Positions 12,443 to 27,130 of a DNA stretch of 64,000 bases are shown here, in pieces. This DNA is from Epiperipatus broadwayi (taxonomy: Eukaryota; Onychophora; Udeonychophora; Euonychophora; Peripatidae), in NCBI GenBank assembly GCA_028023455.1, contig JAQFVV010000353.1, forward strand, positions 62,001 through 126,000, read 5' to 3'. Within the stretch, counting starts at the first letter, position 1. Each line of letters opens with the position of its first letter. The translations under genes and the position numbers were made by a program. The notes below the pieces were generated by a model. The model had not been told where the DNA came from. It saw only the letters and a program-made list of their open reading frames with translations, and made no database searches.

Positions 12443-13955
12443 ATATTTGAAGTCAATGAGTGTTTAAAAATTACATAGTTGTGTGAAAGTTGTTAGTACT
12501 TATGAGAATTACAAAATAAATTTTAAATATGTTTTGTCATATTACATTCTGTTCAATATTTATAAATGTCTGACAACTTATTTCATTATCATTTTTTAAT
12601 CGTGTTTTTGTCTTATGATCACCAAACAGACAATTATTCACCCAACTCAGATTATTAAGAAAAAAAATTCTAAATTTGTTTGGAAAACTTCAGATATCTA
12701 AAATATTCCCAAACACTTCTTGTATTTAAACAGAACATTGACATCACTGATAGTTGCATTAATCTCTATATCATAATGCTTTTTAATATATGCACATACT
12801 ATGAATCTATTATTAAAAAAATTATTGTTTACAACTAAGTAAAAAAAGAATAAAAATGAGAAAATTAAAAAGGAAAGATATATGTAAAATTATGTTAGAT
12901 AAAATGAATATTACATAGATGGAAGATTCCTTATATGATTGTAATAAAAAAGAATTTTAAATATACTTCAAAAGTATAATATGAATTAAGATGATTAATA
13001 TTAAATTTAGCTATTTAGTGCAAATGTAGTATCTAGAATTAAGAGCAATAAATATCCTTGAATAATGAGCTCAGCTAATCTCATGCAATGATTTTCTAAA
13101 TAATAAACTCTTCAGTTATTATAGCTATATAGGGAAAAGCGCAATGTAAATTAAGTGAAAATTTATTATTAGTAGCAAAATTTGTTAATAAATTGAGTTT
13201 AGAAAAACAGTCATTATGAACAGTATCATTAATAACAGAAATTACAAAAATGAAGATATTCAGACAACAAATCATTAATTAATCAAAATGTTTTATTTTC
13301 ATAGACATGTAATAATAAAAAAAGCAGATTGGCATCCTCCATTTTGATAAGAAAATTATATTCAATGAAGATCAATTTGAGCTTTGTATCAAACATGAAT
13401 CTATCATGAGGAAAATATTGTTGGTCATAAATAAAAGACTAAGTTTTTGGAAGCTATTTTCATAATGAAGGACATATTTTATGTTATGAGAATTTTTAAT
13501 AGTAATGGTTTGGATAGTTATCAAAGAATTACAGTCAAGCAACTAGTTTTGGAAGAAATAAATGTAAGTATATTTGTTAAATACTTTTAAAAATTAACAT
13601 CACCTTTTTTTTCAGGTAATTAAATTTAACTAAATTACCATGGCTCATGGAACAATGTTTGAAGATAGAATTTAATAAAAAAAGACTAGGCAATTTTTTT
13701 GATGTAATAAGGAAAAATCTAGTTTGGTCCTTAAAGAAAAAATTTAGATGTAGAATATTGACTTCATTAAAAGTAAATTAGATGTACAAAAAATAAAATT
13801 ATTTATTTGAATAAAAAATTGGTGGGAGGAATGTCAATATTTTCAGATTTTTAATAAAATTAATACTGGATAAGATATTATAAATAATAATGTTAATAAT
13901 AGTAGTTAGATAAAAATCTAGATAACTATTTTAACAGTTAAAAGTAGCCATATGA
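12443..13955. other. AT-rich stretch with no recognised feature
   Basis: No protein similarity, hairpin or repeat recognised. Confidence 0.5.
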
Positions 13956-13959
13956 TTTT

Positions 13960-14080
13960 TTCTACAGCACAGGTTTTTTTCAGACCTGCACTTCTATATG
14001 TAATATATAGGGGTTTGAACTCAGACTTTCACATGACCCTCAACCATCCATGCTATATTAAACTACTGATACACTTGATC
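13960..14080 (-). repeat. tRNA-derived SINE relic
   Basis: Minus strand shows GCATGGATGGTTGAGGGTCATG (A-box region TGGATGGTTGAGG) followed about 30 bases later by GAGTTCAAACCCC, a good B box. This is the arrangement of an RNA polymerase III promoter in a tRNA-derived SINE head. The tail could not be delimited. Confidence 0.5.
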
Positions 14081-14084
14081 ACAC

Positions 14085-14245
14085 ACATGTTGAAAAGATA
14101 AATAATCACCAATATCCGTCTTTTGTGCTAAATCAGTGCTCATCAGTTGGCCAGATTATCTTCTCCACACATATATACAATCAAAGCTCAGCTTATATTA
14201 AGATAGCCAATCTTCATACTTTATAAAGGGAACTTATCAAAAAGG
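14085..14245. repeat. Dispersed repeat R1, copy 2
   Basis: Same ordered blocks as copy 1 near 6.5 kb: CAATAT.CGTCTTTTGTGC, CTCATCAGTTGG, TTCTCCACACATATA and TATTAAGATAGCC. Confidence 0.55.
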
Positions 14246-14599
14246 GATTAAGAAAAAATTTAGTCAATTAAATATCAAATCAAACACAAATTTTCAATTA
14301 GTGAATTCCATAAATAAGAACTATTGTCTGAAAAATTATTAATAAATTTCAAATTACACACATATATACATATCGATATATAGGATTTAAAACGCAACTA
14401 ATATAAATTGAATACATAATACATTTTATATGCTGGATTTATTTGATGTGAAATATACCTTATGCTAGTTTCTATCTCTATGAATTATGAAATTGTTTTT
14501 TTTTTTTTTCAAAATACTGATTACTGTGTTTATTGAATAAAATTTTACTTTTAAAATAAATGAAAAGATATGTATGTTTTGTAATATAAACTATTATAT

Positions 14600-14699
14600 C
14601 ATTAAAATCAATTAATACTTAGACAATCTCAATAACAATCAACAATTTCAACCTGTTGTCAAGGCAATCTCCTTTTATCTATAAAGGTGAAATATATAT

Positions 14700-14700
<1 letters not shown>
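14600..14700. repeat. Dispersed repeat R2, copy 1
   Basis: Shares AATCAACAATTTCAACCTG-like sequence plus TTGTCAAGGCA.TCTCCTTTTA with 20030-20115. Element type unknown. Confidence 0.5.
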
Positions 14701-16038
<1,338 letters not shown>

Positions 16039-16039
16039 T

Positions 16040-17690
16040 GGTGATCTAAATCTTTGACATTGACTAAAATCCATCATTATTTTTTTCCAAAGACAAAAAA
16101 AAAAAAACAACAATAAAATACTGGTTATGATTTTATTCTCTTTTTTTAATTTAACATTTATTTAGACCCATACACCATTTGGTTCTTTTATTAATTGGAA
16201 CAAATTTATTGTTAAATAAGTAATTATTAATTTTGCTTAAAAGTTTTATTTTATCTACACTTATTTCTGAAATCGTATATACTAAAATCTTATAAAAGAG
16301 TTGTCAAAAATGTTTATAATAAAATATTGTTTGTCCATGAGGAGAAAATCAAGTTTTATTTTTTTCCATATTAAATAAGTCCATAACTATTTTATAAAAT
16401 GCAATTTCACATATATTTAATTGTGATAAAAACAAGTTTATTATTAAATACATAATAATTAATACTTTTTCAGAGTATTATACTTTTTTCTATAGATGCT
16501 CTGTCTGTGAGATTTTTGATAACAATTTGTTCTTTTTTATAAGTGTGGCCACTTTAATTCATTATTAATAATTTATATCTGGATTTTTAGTGAATTATAT
16601 CATTTGGTATTGTTAAAGTAATGATATTTAAGCTTTGTTAATATAAATAATTGAAATTTTGTCTGGATGACATACTTCAATCAACATTATTCATAAGATT
16701 ATGGAAGTTTCTTGTTGTAAAAGTTGACTGAATTATTGCAGTTACATTATTTATATTAATACTATCTAAAAAAATTGCTTTGATTATTAAATATATTTGG
16801 TATTGTAATTATCTATTGTTATATATATTGCAATCATTATTCATTATCTTGCCATAAAACTAAACTTTCATCATCTAATTTGGCTATGTCTAAAAAAAAA
16901 TCAAGAAGTTAATTTTTATTGCAGGTTAATTTTATCAGGGTTTTATATTTAAATACTAAATCATTTTATAAATCATTCTAAGAACTTTTATATGTCTTAA
17001 TTATTTTAAAAATCATTGTTCATATTTTTATTGTATTGGTTTAAACATGTCTGTATTTACAAGTGACTTCCAGTTTCAATTAGGAATGTATTTATCTGTA
17101 TAATAATGAGTTAATTTTGAAAGTTATTTAAAGCTAAAATTATTTTCATATAGCTTCTAGTATATTTAAAATTCAATGTTTAAATTAAACTAATAATAGC
17201 TAAATTTAAATCTTTAATGTTAAGTATCATTATTTAATTTACTTGTTTATAAGAAAGCATTTCTCTCTAAGTTATTTAATAATAAAAGTATGTTTTTATT
17301 TATGCTAATCATTATAAAAATTAAGTCAGGTAAATACAGTTGAGCTATATTAATTTATTATTAAAAGTTATTAGTTTTCAAATAAAAGAAACATTAGAGA
17401 ATGTGTGTGATAGTGCTTGCATTTTATTTTTGAACATTTACATTCATGTTTGTAATATTTAATTATTCTTAAATATCTTTAATTAAAAGCAATAAAAGGT
17501 ATTCTGGAGAACTTATCCTTTAATTAATATGGTATAAAATTATTATAAAGAATAATATAAATTAATATTCTACTCAGAACAATATATTTGATATGTAATA
17601 TTTTATTGTAATAATTTTTGGTTTCAGAAATAATTGTCTTATAATTTAATGTTATCTACTTTACAATCTAGATAATATGTAAATGTGTTT
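16040..17690. other. AT-rich stretch with no recognised feature
   Basis: No protein similarity, hairpin or repeat recognised. Confidence 0.5.
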
Positions 17691-17779
17691 CTATTTTTAG
17701 CTTTGTTTCCCCAGATATCCAATCAATTTTTAAACTTTACTATAGGAGATCAAGAGAAGACAATTTAATAATGTCAATT

Positions 17780-17865
17780 TCAACCAATAAAATCAATCAC
17801 ATGATCAGGGGTATAAAAGGAGGAAGGAAAGAGTTGGCACACAGATGGGAAGAAGAGGAAAAGTT
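17780..17865 (+). promoter_or_regulatory. Candidate RNA polymerase II core promoter (CCAAT + TATA)
   Basis: CCAAT at 17784-17788 lies 23 bases before a consensus TATA box, TATAAAAGG (17812-17820), which is followed by a purine-rich GC-raised stretch (GGAGGAAGGAAAGAGTTGGC). The local composition stands out from the flanks. No ORF follows, so it could be the promoter of a noncoding transcript or of a decayed LTR-type element, or chance. Confidence 0.35.
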
Positions 17866-18720
17866 GCTTTTTTAAATTTTTTTACAAAGTTAATCATATT
17901 TAATAATTATAAGTTTAATTATTTTTAGTCAATTATATTTTGTTAAAGTAATGTATCCTTAAAAATATCTACATTATTTAAAAAAGAGAACATGAGAAGT
18001 TTAAATATTTATTTTTCTACAACTACTGAATTACTTTTATGCAGAATTAATTTGTCATGGAAATTTTCCATGACCTACCTCAGTAATGTAAGAATTTTTT
18101 ATTAATTACCAATTTATTTATTTACAATAAACTTTTATTATCAATTTAATATTCTTTGAGCCACAATATTAAGAATGTTAGAGATTTATATTGTCCAATA
18201 CTTATAGTGATTCTTAATATTTTCAATGACTATTTAATTTTTTTTAAAAAAAAGTTGAATGAGTAATCAGCAAAAGAATTTGAATTGTTTTGTTTCCAGT
18301 AACATCTCTGAAATTTATTTGCTTCAATATTATTATATTTTAAACAAGAGTTTTTTTTTTTTGGGGGGGGGGGGTATTTATTTTTTTAATGAATGAACCA
18401 TTTTAAATCTTGTTTATAGAACCTCTTATTTTAAAATAACATTTAATTACTTCAGAGATCCATGAAATATTACAAAGTTATTATGTGAAATTAAGAAAAT
18501 AGAACTGAAAATAATGCTTAAAAAGTAATGAACTGTTCATTAGATTTTTTGGAAGATAATATAGTATATTCATGAATTAGAAAAAGAAACAACTATAAAT
18601 ACCTTGTCCAGATTATAATACAAGTGAACATGTAATGAATGAAATTAACCACAGAATTTAATTTTGATGAAGTGCATTTGCTAGGAATTATTTAATTTTA
18701 AAAGTTTATGTGTTTGAAAG
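17866..18720. other. AT-rich stretch with poly-T/poly-G tract
   Basis: Only notable feature: T(12)G(10) homopolymer pair at about 18351-18374. Confidence 0.5.
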
Positions 18721-19055
18721 ACAGACTTTTAATAGATGTGTTTTATCAGTTCTAGTTTGTACATCTGATACTTGGATACATATTACAAGAACAATTCAAA
18801 GACCTAAGACCATTGAATGAAGTGTGGTGGAATGTATGTTGGGAATAATAAGAGATTCAAAATTAAATGCTTGGGCTAAATAACAACAAATATCAGTGTG
18901 AAAAAAAATTAAAAGACTGAAAGGAAGCTGGTCTGGCTCTATTGCTAGAAGAAATAATAATAGCAGTATAGTTGAAGCCTTAAACTGGATCCCAGGGAAT
19001 TGTAAAATATGTAGAATAAGGACAGATATGATATGGCTGATGGTAAAAAAATTAT
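18721..19055 (+). pseudogene. RTE-like LINE, 3' end of ORF (degenerate)
   Basis: Translation across stops gives FNRCVLSVLVCTSDTW, then IQRPKTIE, MLGIIRD, IKRLKGSWSGSIARR and LNWIPGNCK. This matches the order at 27.7-28.1 kb (VFSKCVLPLLTYGSETW, QRLQTTQGSMEKC, KRLKWSWAGHIARR, LNWIPRDCKRP). These are the conserved C-terminal blocks of RTE-type LINE proteins. Several stops and an indel make it non-functional. A 160-residue open frame on the opposite strand (19278-18796) is a shadow. Confidence 0.75.
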
Positions 19056-19798
19056 TTGTGTGATATGGGAAAATGAGGCTGGGGATTGAAGAAACTGGAT
19101 TAAATTTTAAAAGAATATTATTGAAAAGTGACTTAACAGTTATTAACAATGATAATGATGATGGAAAATTTTTATTTTTTACACTTTCTATTTGTTTGTT
19201 TTTTATGGATTTAATAATTTTATTATTAGAATTATACTGGAAACTTGTTGCTTTAATATATTTTTTTATTTCTAGCAATATTTTTAATAAATAATTAAAT
19301 TAAAAATAAATTAGCCACAAACATTATTTAATAGAAAGTCACTTTTCAATAAAATGATTTAATTATGATGAGTGTTAACATTATTAACTCAAAGTATGTT
19401 TGTACATTATGAAAGTGTTATAAATACAATTCTAATAAAAAATTGTAATTTATGATAAATATGAAATATTTAATCTTTAAATTTAATTAAACTATATCAT
19501 TGTCAAAATAAATCTTATATTGCCAATACTTTAGAAGCCCATTTGTATGATGCTTCATAAAACAATTACAGTGATATCTAAAGATCAATCTTTATAAAGT
19601 AAAGTTGATAATTTCAATTAGATGAATTAAATTTGTAACTAATGTGTACAAAACATATTTGTATGATTTTTTTAGATGTTGTACAAACTTTAACTTAGTG
19701 AGAAAAAAATGTAAGCTATATAATTTGTATGTTAAATGAATTGGATAATTGTGCACAGATTTCTTTCTCTCTATATATGTATATAATCAAAATATTCT

Positions 19799-19941
19799 TG
19801 AATAAAGTCTACAATATTTAATATACCAATATAAAAAAATATAAATGCCACTCATGATAGCACACACTGCCCTATATTGCTTATAGCTATTATTGATTTT
19901 TTTTAATATTGGTATATTGAGTATTACATACTTTATTCCAG
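19799..19941. repeat. Fold-back (MITE-like) element
   Basis: Inverted arms of about 32 bases: GAATAAAGTCTACAATATTTA... at the left and its diverged complement ...GTATTACATACTTTATTCC at the right, around a ~75-base centre. No transposase present. Confidence 0.55.
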
Positions 19942-19972
19942 AGTAATTTGATTATTACCTTTATTTTATCAG

Positions 19973-19975
<3 letters not shown>

Positions 19976-20014
<39 letters not shown>
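19976..20014. repeat. (TA)n microsatellite
   Basis: About 19 TA units. Confidence 0.95.
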
Positions 20015-20016
<2 letters not shown>

Positions 20017-20019
20017 CCA

Positions 20020-20115
20020 TTAGAAACCAGTAACCACCTAAACATGCCAATATAGATAGTAATCAATATTTTTCACTGTTGTCAAGGCAGCCTCTCTCCT
20101 TTTAATAATAAGAAT
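20020..20115. repeat. Dispersed repeat R2, copy 2
   Basis: Shares GTAATCAATATTTTTCACTG-like sequence plus TTGTCAAGGCAGCCTCTC and CCTTTTA with 14600-14700. Confidence 0.5.
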
Positions 20116-23100
20116 GGAAATTCACTCTTATTAATGGTCCAATGAATATATATGGATACTTAAAGATTGCAACTTGACCACAGAGATTGAAATATTGATA
20201 AGTGAATTTCACTTATATATATATATTGTACCCTTTTGTTTAGGTCAGAATGGATTATTTCTATCATTGTACTGGAAAATTTTAAAGTTAAGTAAGGGAT
20301 GATGTATGTTATGTGTTAATAATCTTTGAATAATTTAGTTAAGACAAGTAAAATAATTGATGTATAATATTATGTTGGTATTTGTAAGAAAACAGTTAAC
20401 TAAAAATCATTATAAGATTGTATGGTTGGGAAAACTGGCCATAGTAAGTACTGATTTAATAAGTCTTATAAGTGAATGATTAAAGTAAATTTTAAAAGTA
20501 GTACTTTAAAGTTAAATGGATAGATTGGTTTAATAATAATAATTGTATTTAATAGTTATTTTTTTAAATCCTTTAATTAGAAGTAATAATGTAGGGAGAA
20601 AAGTATATATTCGATTTTATAATATTAAAATAATTATTTTAAAATCATGCTATAATATTGATTTATGTAATATTTTATAAATTAAATTATTTATTTTAGT
20701 TTTCTTTAAATTATTAGTGTCTCATTTATTTTTGTAAATCACATGATGTGTAATATTCACACCTGTTCTTGAAAATAAAATAATGTTATCTGTTAATAAA
20801 TATTAGATTAGGTTTTAAAAATAGATATAATAGATGAAATTAGATTTATGTTTTTTGTTGAAAATAAATACATTTTGTTTAAAATAAGGGTAGAAATGAT
20901 AATAAATATTGAAATGTGATTTTTAAAAGTTATTTTAAAGTATTTATTAAGTGTAAATAAAATATGAAAATTAATTAAGAATTGAATAATATAATAAAAA
21001 TAAATAATTAGTAAATTATTATTTGTTTCAACTTTAACCAGCATTCTTTATCCAGGGTTCTTGGGAAAAAGCATTGTTTAATTGTTCAATCAAAGGTGGT
21101 GTAGGCTTGATTATATAAGAGCTGCACCAATTTTGCAGATTACTATTATTATAATTTTTACTATCGTTGTAACTATCACAGCAATTTTAGTTAATTAAGT
21201 ATATTATAATAGTCAATTTTATCATTTTTAATTCGGAAAATATATATATATTAACTCATTATTATTAGATCATGGGATATAGAAATGTGTTGCTAAAAAA
21301 TTAAATAATTCCTTACTTGCTAATCTGTTTTTGTTCAATTTGCCATTAACTTAAACATGGAGAAGTTGTCACTAAATATAAAAATATTGATGGAAATATT
21401 CAAGTGTTATTATCGTATAAAGCATGTAATTTTGCCTGTGCTGATAAGTCATATTAATTTACAACTGAATTTCGTAAAAAGAATGTCATGGAGAAAATAT
21501 AAAAAAAAAATTCATCAAAAATATAAAGTGAAATGATATAATATATTTTTATGAAGAAAACTTATTTAAAATATAATGGGAAAATGCTTTTAAATAAAAA
21601 AACTTTTAAATTTGACCAAGCAATTATTTTGGAACGCTGAGATATTTCTTTCTGAAGAAATATTGAAAATATTTTAAAATGGGATTTTTTTTTTTTAAAA
21701 ATATAAAAAATTAAGAGCATTTGCAAATATGTCTTATATCATATTTAAAAAATATTCCAAGTTAGTAATTAAAGTATGCTAGACACAAAAAGTTTCTGAA
21801 TTTATTTGTGGAAATAATTTAAGATATTGGTAAATGCTGGGGGAAGTTTATTTTGTGTATCAGAAGACATTGAACCTCAGTAAATATGAAAAAGTTACAA
21901 GAATTTGAAAAATTGTCTTGACAAAGAATATTAAAAGTATTTAAATTAGATATTTACCTACCAATGAATGCTTGAGTATCTTAAAGTTTTTGGAGATAAA
22001 AAAATATTAATTATATCAGTTCTTATGTTATGGAATAAAAGTAAACTTGCCGTATCTAACTTTAACAGTCATTTTGAATTTTATATTGCTACGTGGAGAA
22101 CCAGAGCATGTGTGATTATTGATGTCAAAAGTGTGATTATTAACATTTTACTAGGAGAAAAGACACTTCCTGTAATGAACTTATTATCGAGAAAAGAACA
22201 TTTCATCACAAGAAATTTCAATGGAGCTGTTGTAAATATAATTTAAAATTATTTTTTACTAAAAAATTTTATAGTAATGTTTATTCACAGTATAGGGATA
22301 GAATAGGAACATAGAACATTAAATTATTTACTAACCTAGTAATTAAATTTTTATTGTAAAGGAAAAAAAACTCCTTAATATTTTTTTTTTAAAAAAACTT
22401 AATATATTTTAAAGTGTGATAATGTGAAATAAACGATAATAAAATGTTTTAATTAGATCGTGATCCAGAATACATCGAATAAGTAATTGCCAACAAAAAT
22501 TACTTATGGTAATAATGTAAATTATTAATAGTTTTATAATGTATTTTATTATTTTGTGTGGATGTATGGATGCGTATATAAAACATGATACCTACACATA
22601 ATTTATCATTTGTTTAGTTATTTAAGAATATGCATAAGTTTATTGATATCATAAAGATATTTAAACATAAGGGAAATATAAGTATATGATTCTGTTATAA
22701 GTGAAGTGGATGTTTTAGTGGAGTAATTTAAAGTATTAAAAATATGATATTGATTCCGATTGTTTATACTTAAATTTTAGAACTATCAAAGAATGAAATA
22801 ATCTTGTCTTATTAGTTAGTTCGATTGTTATTCTAAAAATAAATTTATTTATTATTATAGAAATGTGGAGATGAATTTGGCAATGTAAGGTGATAGATCT
22901 TTGATGATAATATCTTAATATTAAGTTACATAAGATCAAGATAATATTGTATGTAGGGTTTATTTATATGGGAACAAGAGTATACTATATCTTGTATATA
23001 TTCATGGCAGTGTTTATTTTCTATGTGTTAAAGATTAATGTGCCATAGTGCTGAATAAATAGCCTGGACATTATATTTGGTAGTAGAGGTTATTAGACAA

Positions 23101-25740
23101 ATAAGTCATACCTCATTTCATGTACACTGTGACCATAATGATTAGTTGGTAAAGGTATTATTAAGTTGAAATTATAGTGTATACCATATACCTACTTGTT
23201 TGTTTATTATTGAAATTTGTTGGGCTACATTGTAAAGGATGATCATTTTAAAATTGGAAATAATAAATAAGTTTGGAAATACAGAATTGTTCTTAAAGTG
23301 GCTAAGATAAGTTATGTTGCTTAGAGTAAAAATAAGTGTAAAATATTATAAGAACGTAATTTCATCAGTGAAAGAATCATAAAACTTCATATATTTTTGG
23401 AATGATATTTATTTATTTTTTATAAAATAAATAATTGATAAATTAAAAGGGATTTATAATGATATTATTTAGTTATTAAGAATTTTCAAAAACATACTTA
23501 TAATGCATATTTTTATTTACAAGTAAAGGTAATTGACTGAATCGTGTTTAATGAATGTAAGTAATCATAAGTCTTATAAAAGTAATTTTATGACAACACA
23601 CTAATACATACATTATATTTGAAGTTTAAAGTAATAATTAGTAAGTAGCTTAGTTTGATGGTATGCTATGAATCAAGGTCATTCACATAATTATTTATTG
23701 AAGAATGACTATACAGAATAATAATTTATTTTTTAAACTAAATAAAAATAAAGTCATAGTAAAAATAGGATCTTATATTTTTTTTAAAACCTATGGAATT
23801 AATAAAATTTAATAACTGTAATAAAAAAATTATATAATAATAATATTTTGAAAATAAGAGATATTTTAAGAAATATGTTCTGCATCCTAGATTTTAAATC
23901 ATTTAATTTGTATTAGAAAAGTATTTGAATATGAATAAATAGAATTCTATCAGAATGTAAATAATGCAAATAATTTTATTGTTAAGTTTGTTAATAAAAT
24001 TGTTAAACTTGTTTTATAAGTCTTGGTGTTGACTCAATTTCTTCACATCACAATTACATAATCACAGATAATTATAATGAAGACATGATATTTGCACATC
24101 ATAAATAAAATTGTTATTTAAGAGTTATAATGTTTTTATTGATATGTTTTATTTAAGAAGCTTCACTTATTATATCATTATGATGGTCATGGAATAACCA
24201 TAGAGTATTTACATTAAATTATATTAGTAATGTGTGCCACATATTCTCAGATTGTAATATCATATTGTACATATTTGCTTAAGATGCCATAGGAATGAGA
24301 GGGTTATATTATATTGTTATTATGTGATAAACAGGAATAACATTATAAATAGAAAGATAGGAGAGCAATTTATAGATTAAATATTAGTATTATTATTTTG
24401 TTATTATTAGTATTATTGGATTGTAGTTGGGAATGATATTAAATCTCTTATCATACTTAATTACAAAAGTTATAATTGTTTTGAGATTATTTTAAAAGAA
24501 CCTGACATAGTTTGAGCTAAATCAATTTTATGAAGATATTCAGATTAATTTATTAAGAGTCATTTACTTAATTAATTTTGATTAAAGATGTAAGAGTACT
24601 ATATTTTTTTAATAATAATAGTAAAAAATTTTATTCTTTGAAAATTAAATTCTAGAAAAGAGGGAGCTAAATAGATTTATTCATTCTCTTATCAATATAC
24701 TAAATTTTTATTTTTTTATTTTTTATTTATTTTAATTTAAATTTATTTAATTAATTTAATAAATTAAATATTTTTTATTTTATATTAATATTTTAATATT
24801 ATATTATAAAGAATATTTTTTTTTATTTTAGTTAAATATAGTAGAAAAATATTTATTTTATTATGTAGATTAGATAATGAAAATTAATACATATATGAAG
24901 GGGAAGAGATATATATATATATATATATATATATTATTTTTTATTTTTAAAAAAAACACCACATAAAGTGGGAAGAAATTTCTATATTTAATAGATTTTT
25001 TGGAAAAGGGAAGGAGGTAGATAAAATAAATAGGAGGTGAAGCAACTTTTTTTGAAAACCAAAGGATTAATGGCCCCAATTTAATTAAGACCTGGAACTA
25101 CTCTAACAATTGTTGGGAACATTACAATTTTGTTCTCTGGAGAAAATTGTGAATCTGATACCATGCTACTCTTCATCTTCAAAAACTCTGCTGCTTTCCA
25201 AAAAGGAAATATTTTGAGGGTAACAATAATAATTATAAAAATCACTAGGAGCCACTTTGTTTATTTTTTGGTCAATGATAGTTGTTATAAATTACACTGT
25301 TTATTATTTTATTCAGTAACATTAACTCGACCATTCCTTCTTGATACATTTTATTTGGTGAAGCTATGTTTATTTTGTTTACATCACTATTTTTAAAAGT
25401 GATTGCTGTTTCTTTGTGAACCAATTATTGCCAATCATATCCAATAGTTTTTACATTGTAATACTCATGAGCTTTGATTTATACATAAGCAAGTGTTAGT
25501 ACATACACCTGCATTCAAGTATATATAAAATATATTTTAGTATTATTAAAGTTAATAACAAAAATGTTTAGACCTCCTCAGTCTTTGGATATGCATTTGA
25601 GCCATATTGGGCTTTTTATTTGCAGCATGACTGACAATAGGCTTTTCTCAATTGTTATTTGCTTTTGAAACTCAAATATGATAGGCTGATATTTTGATGA
25701 TTTATATGTATCATTAGTTGATACAAGATTTATCACTTAA
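20116..25740. other. Long AT-rich stretch with no recognised gene
   Basis: About 5.6 kb with only short open frames lacking motifs, a TA run at 24909-24933 and the most extreme A+T content of the window near 24700-24860. It could be intron or intergenic DNA. Confidence 0.5.
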
Positions 25741-25742
25741 TG

Positions 25743-25862
25743 CAACTATAATATTTTTTTCATATGTCAAAGCGTAGGTCGGAAAGCGAACCTGGGTCAA
25801 CTACTTGTAAGGCGACTGTACTAGCCACTCGGCCACCAACGCTTGACAACTATAATATTTTT
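25743..25862 (-). mobile_element. tRNA-like retroposon with 16-bp target site duplication
   Basis: A 71-base tRNA-like body (25772-25842, minus strand) has an A box TGGCCGAGTGG and a B box GGTTCGCTTTCC. Its acceptor stem GCGTTGG / CCTACGC pairs at 6 of 7 positions. The A-box sequence is of the class II type seen in serine and leucine tRNAs. The anticodon and T stems are degenerate, so it is not a working tRNA. The 16-base CAACTATAATATTTTT occurs on both sides (25743-25758 and 25847-25862), showing insertion by target-primed reverse transcription. A 9-10-base GTCAAAGCGT / ACGCTTGAC complementarity extends the acceptor stem. Confidence 0.8.
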
Positions 25863-27118
25863 GGTAAATAGAAAACATTTGCATCAATCCTTTTTAGCAT
25901 TAATTATCAATCTTGAATTCCTGAAAGAATGAGCTAATTCAGATTATAACTTTGGTAGATAACTGTGATTTAATAGAAGACAAAGAAACCATATTTGTTT
26001 AAAGTCAAACTATTTTATCTCCTATTAACAATTTGCCAAAAAATATTCATAGAATAATGTGTCAAAAAGTTTTAACCTTTTATATTCACATATCATAATA
26101 TGCCTTAATACAAATTAAACGATTTTATTTTTAAGGGATTTTTATAAAAATTAAATTTTCAAGATGATTTTTCAAGTTTTATGTTTGAGGATTGAAAGAT
26201 TTCATTTGCAAATAATAATTCTTCTATGCTAATGCAGTTATAATATTTGTCTTTGATCTTATTTAAGCTTTTAATTTAAATGTAACTAAAATGATTACTT
26301 GCAAGTGTTACTAAAATGGTTTGAGTTGCAAATTAGCATTTTAAAATAAATATTAATGCTGCTGATATTTTTCGAGTGTTTATTTTTTTATTTTATCTTT
26401 TATTATATACACATATAAACTTTTGATTTAACATTATCTCACTTTAAGCAAATGACTAAAAGCATCAGAAATACAAAAATGATCTCGAAATGCATTTCTA
26501 TTGAATTAATATCATCAGTTAGACTACGTCATATCTTTTCAGACATCTTAGAACATGAGATGAAATAATATATTTTTGTTAAGAGTTGGAAGGTTAAATT
26601 TAACATCAATGATGATTATTTATTTATCTATTTATCATTAGTCATAATACCATTCACTGAAATAACATTTAAAATGTAGCATCTTCCTTTTTTAATGAAT
26701 ATATATATATATAATTATTTTAAGTGACGATAAATCTTCATATATCTTCTACTGTACTTTTTAAACTTTTCTTCTTTAATACATAATAGTTAAAAGTTTA
26801 GAAAATACTGTAGTGATGTAGGAAGATTTCATATCATTTCATTTTAATAGCACACAAACATTTATATGCAAAACTTTTATTTATATATAATGATTTTTAT
26901 TTCAAAAAACTTGAAATTTTACAAAAGTTCTAAACTCTATTTCATGGAATGGGCAGAAGGTATAAAGAGAAGGGTTACATAAAGTAAAAAGGTGATATGA
27001 AATAAAAAATTGTAAAAATCTTACATGGTAACACAAAATAAATATAGTAGATTTGGTAAAGTAATGAATAAAATAATTTTGAGGGGAACGAATAGCAAAA
27101 AGAAAATATAAATGTTGA
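25863..27118. other. AT-rich stretch with no recognised feature
   Basis: No protein similarity or repeat recognised. Confidence 0.5.
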
Positions 27119-27130
27119 TATATAATGCAG

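Noticed and set aside
18796-19278. 160-residue open frame on the minus strand
   Set aside because: It lies antisense to an RTE LINE fragment whose plus-strand blocks are clearly recognisable.
25130-25396. 88-residue plus-strand frame
   Set aside because: No motif, and composition is like the surrounding noncoding DNA.
25772-25842. Functional tRNA gene
   Set aside because: The anticodon and T stems pair poorly and target duplications show it was inserted as a retroposon.
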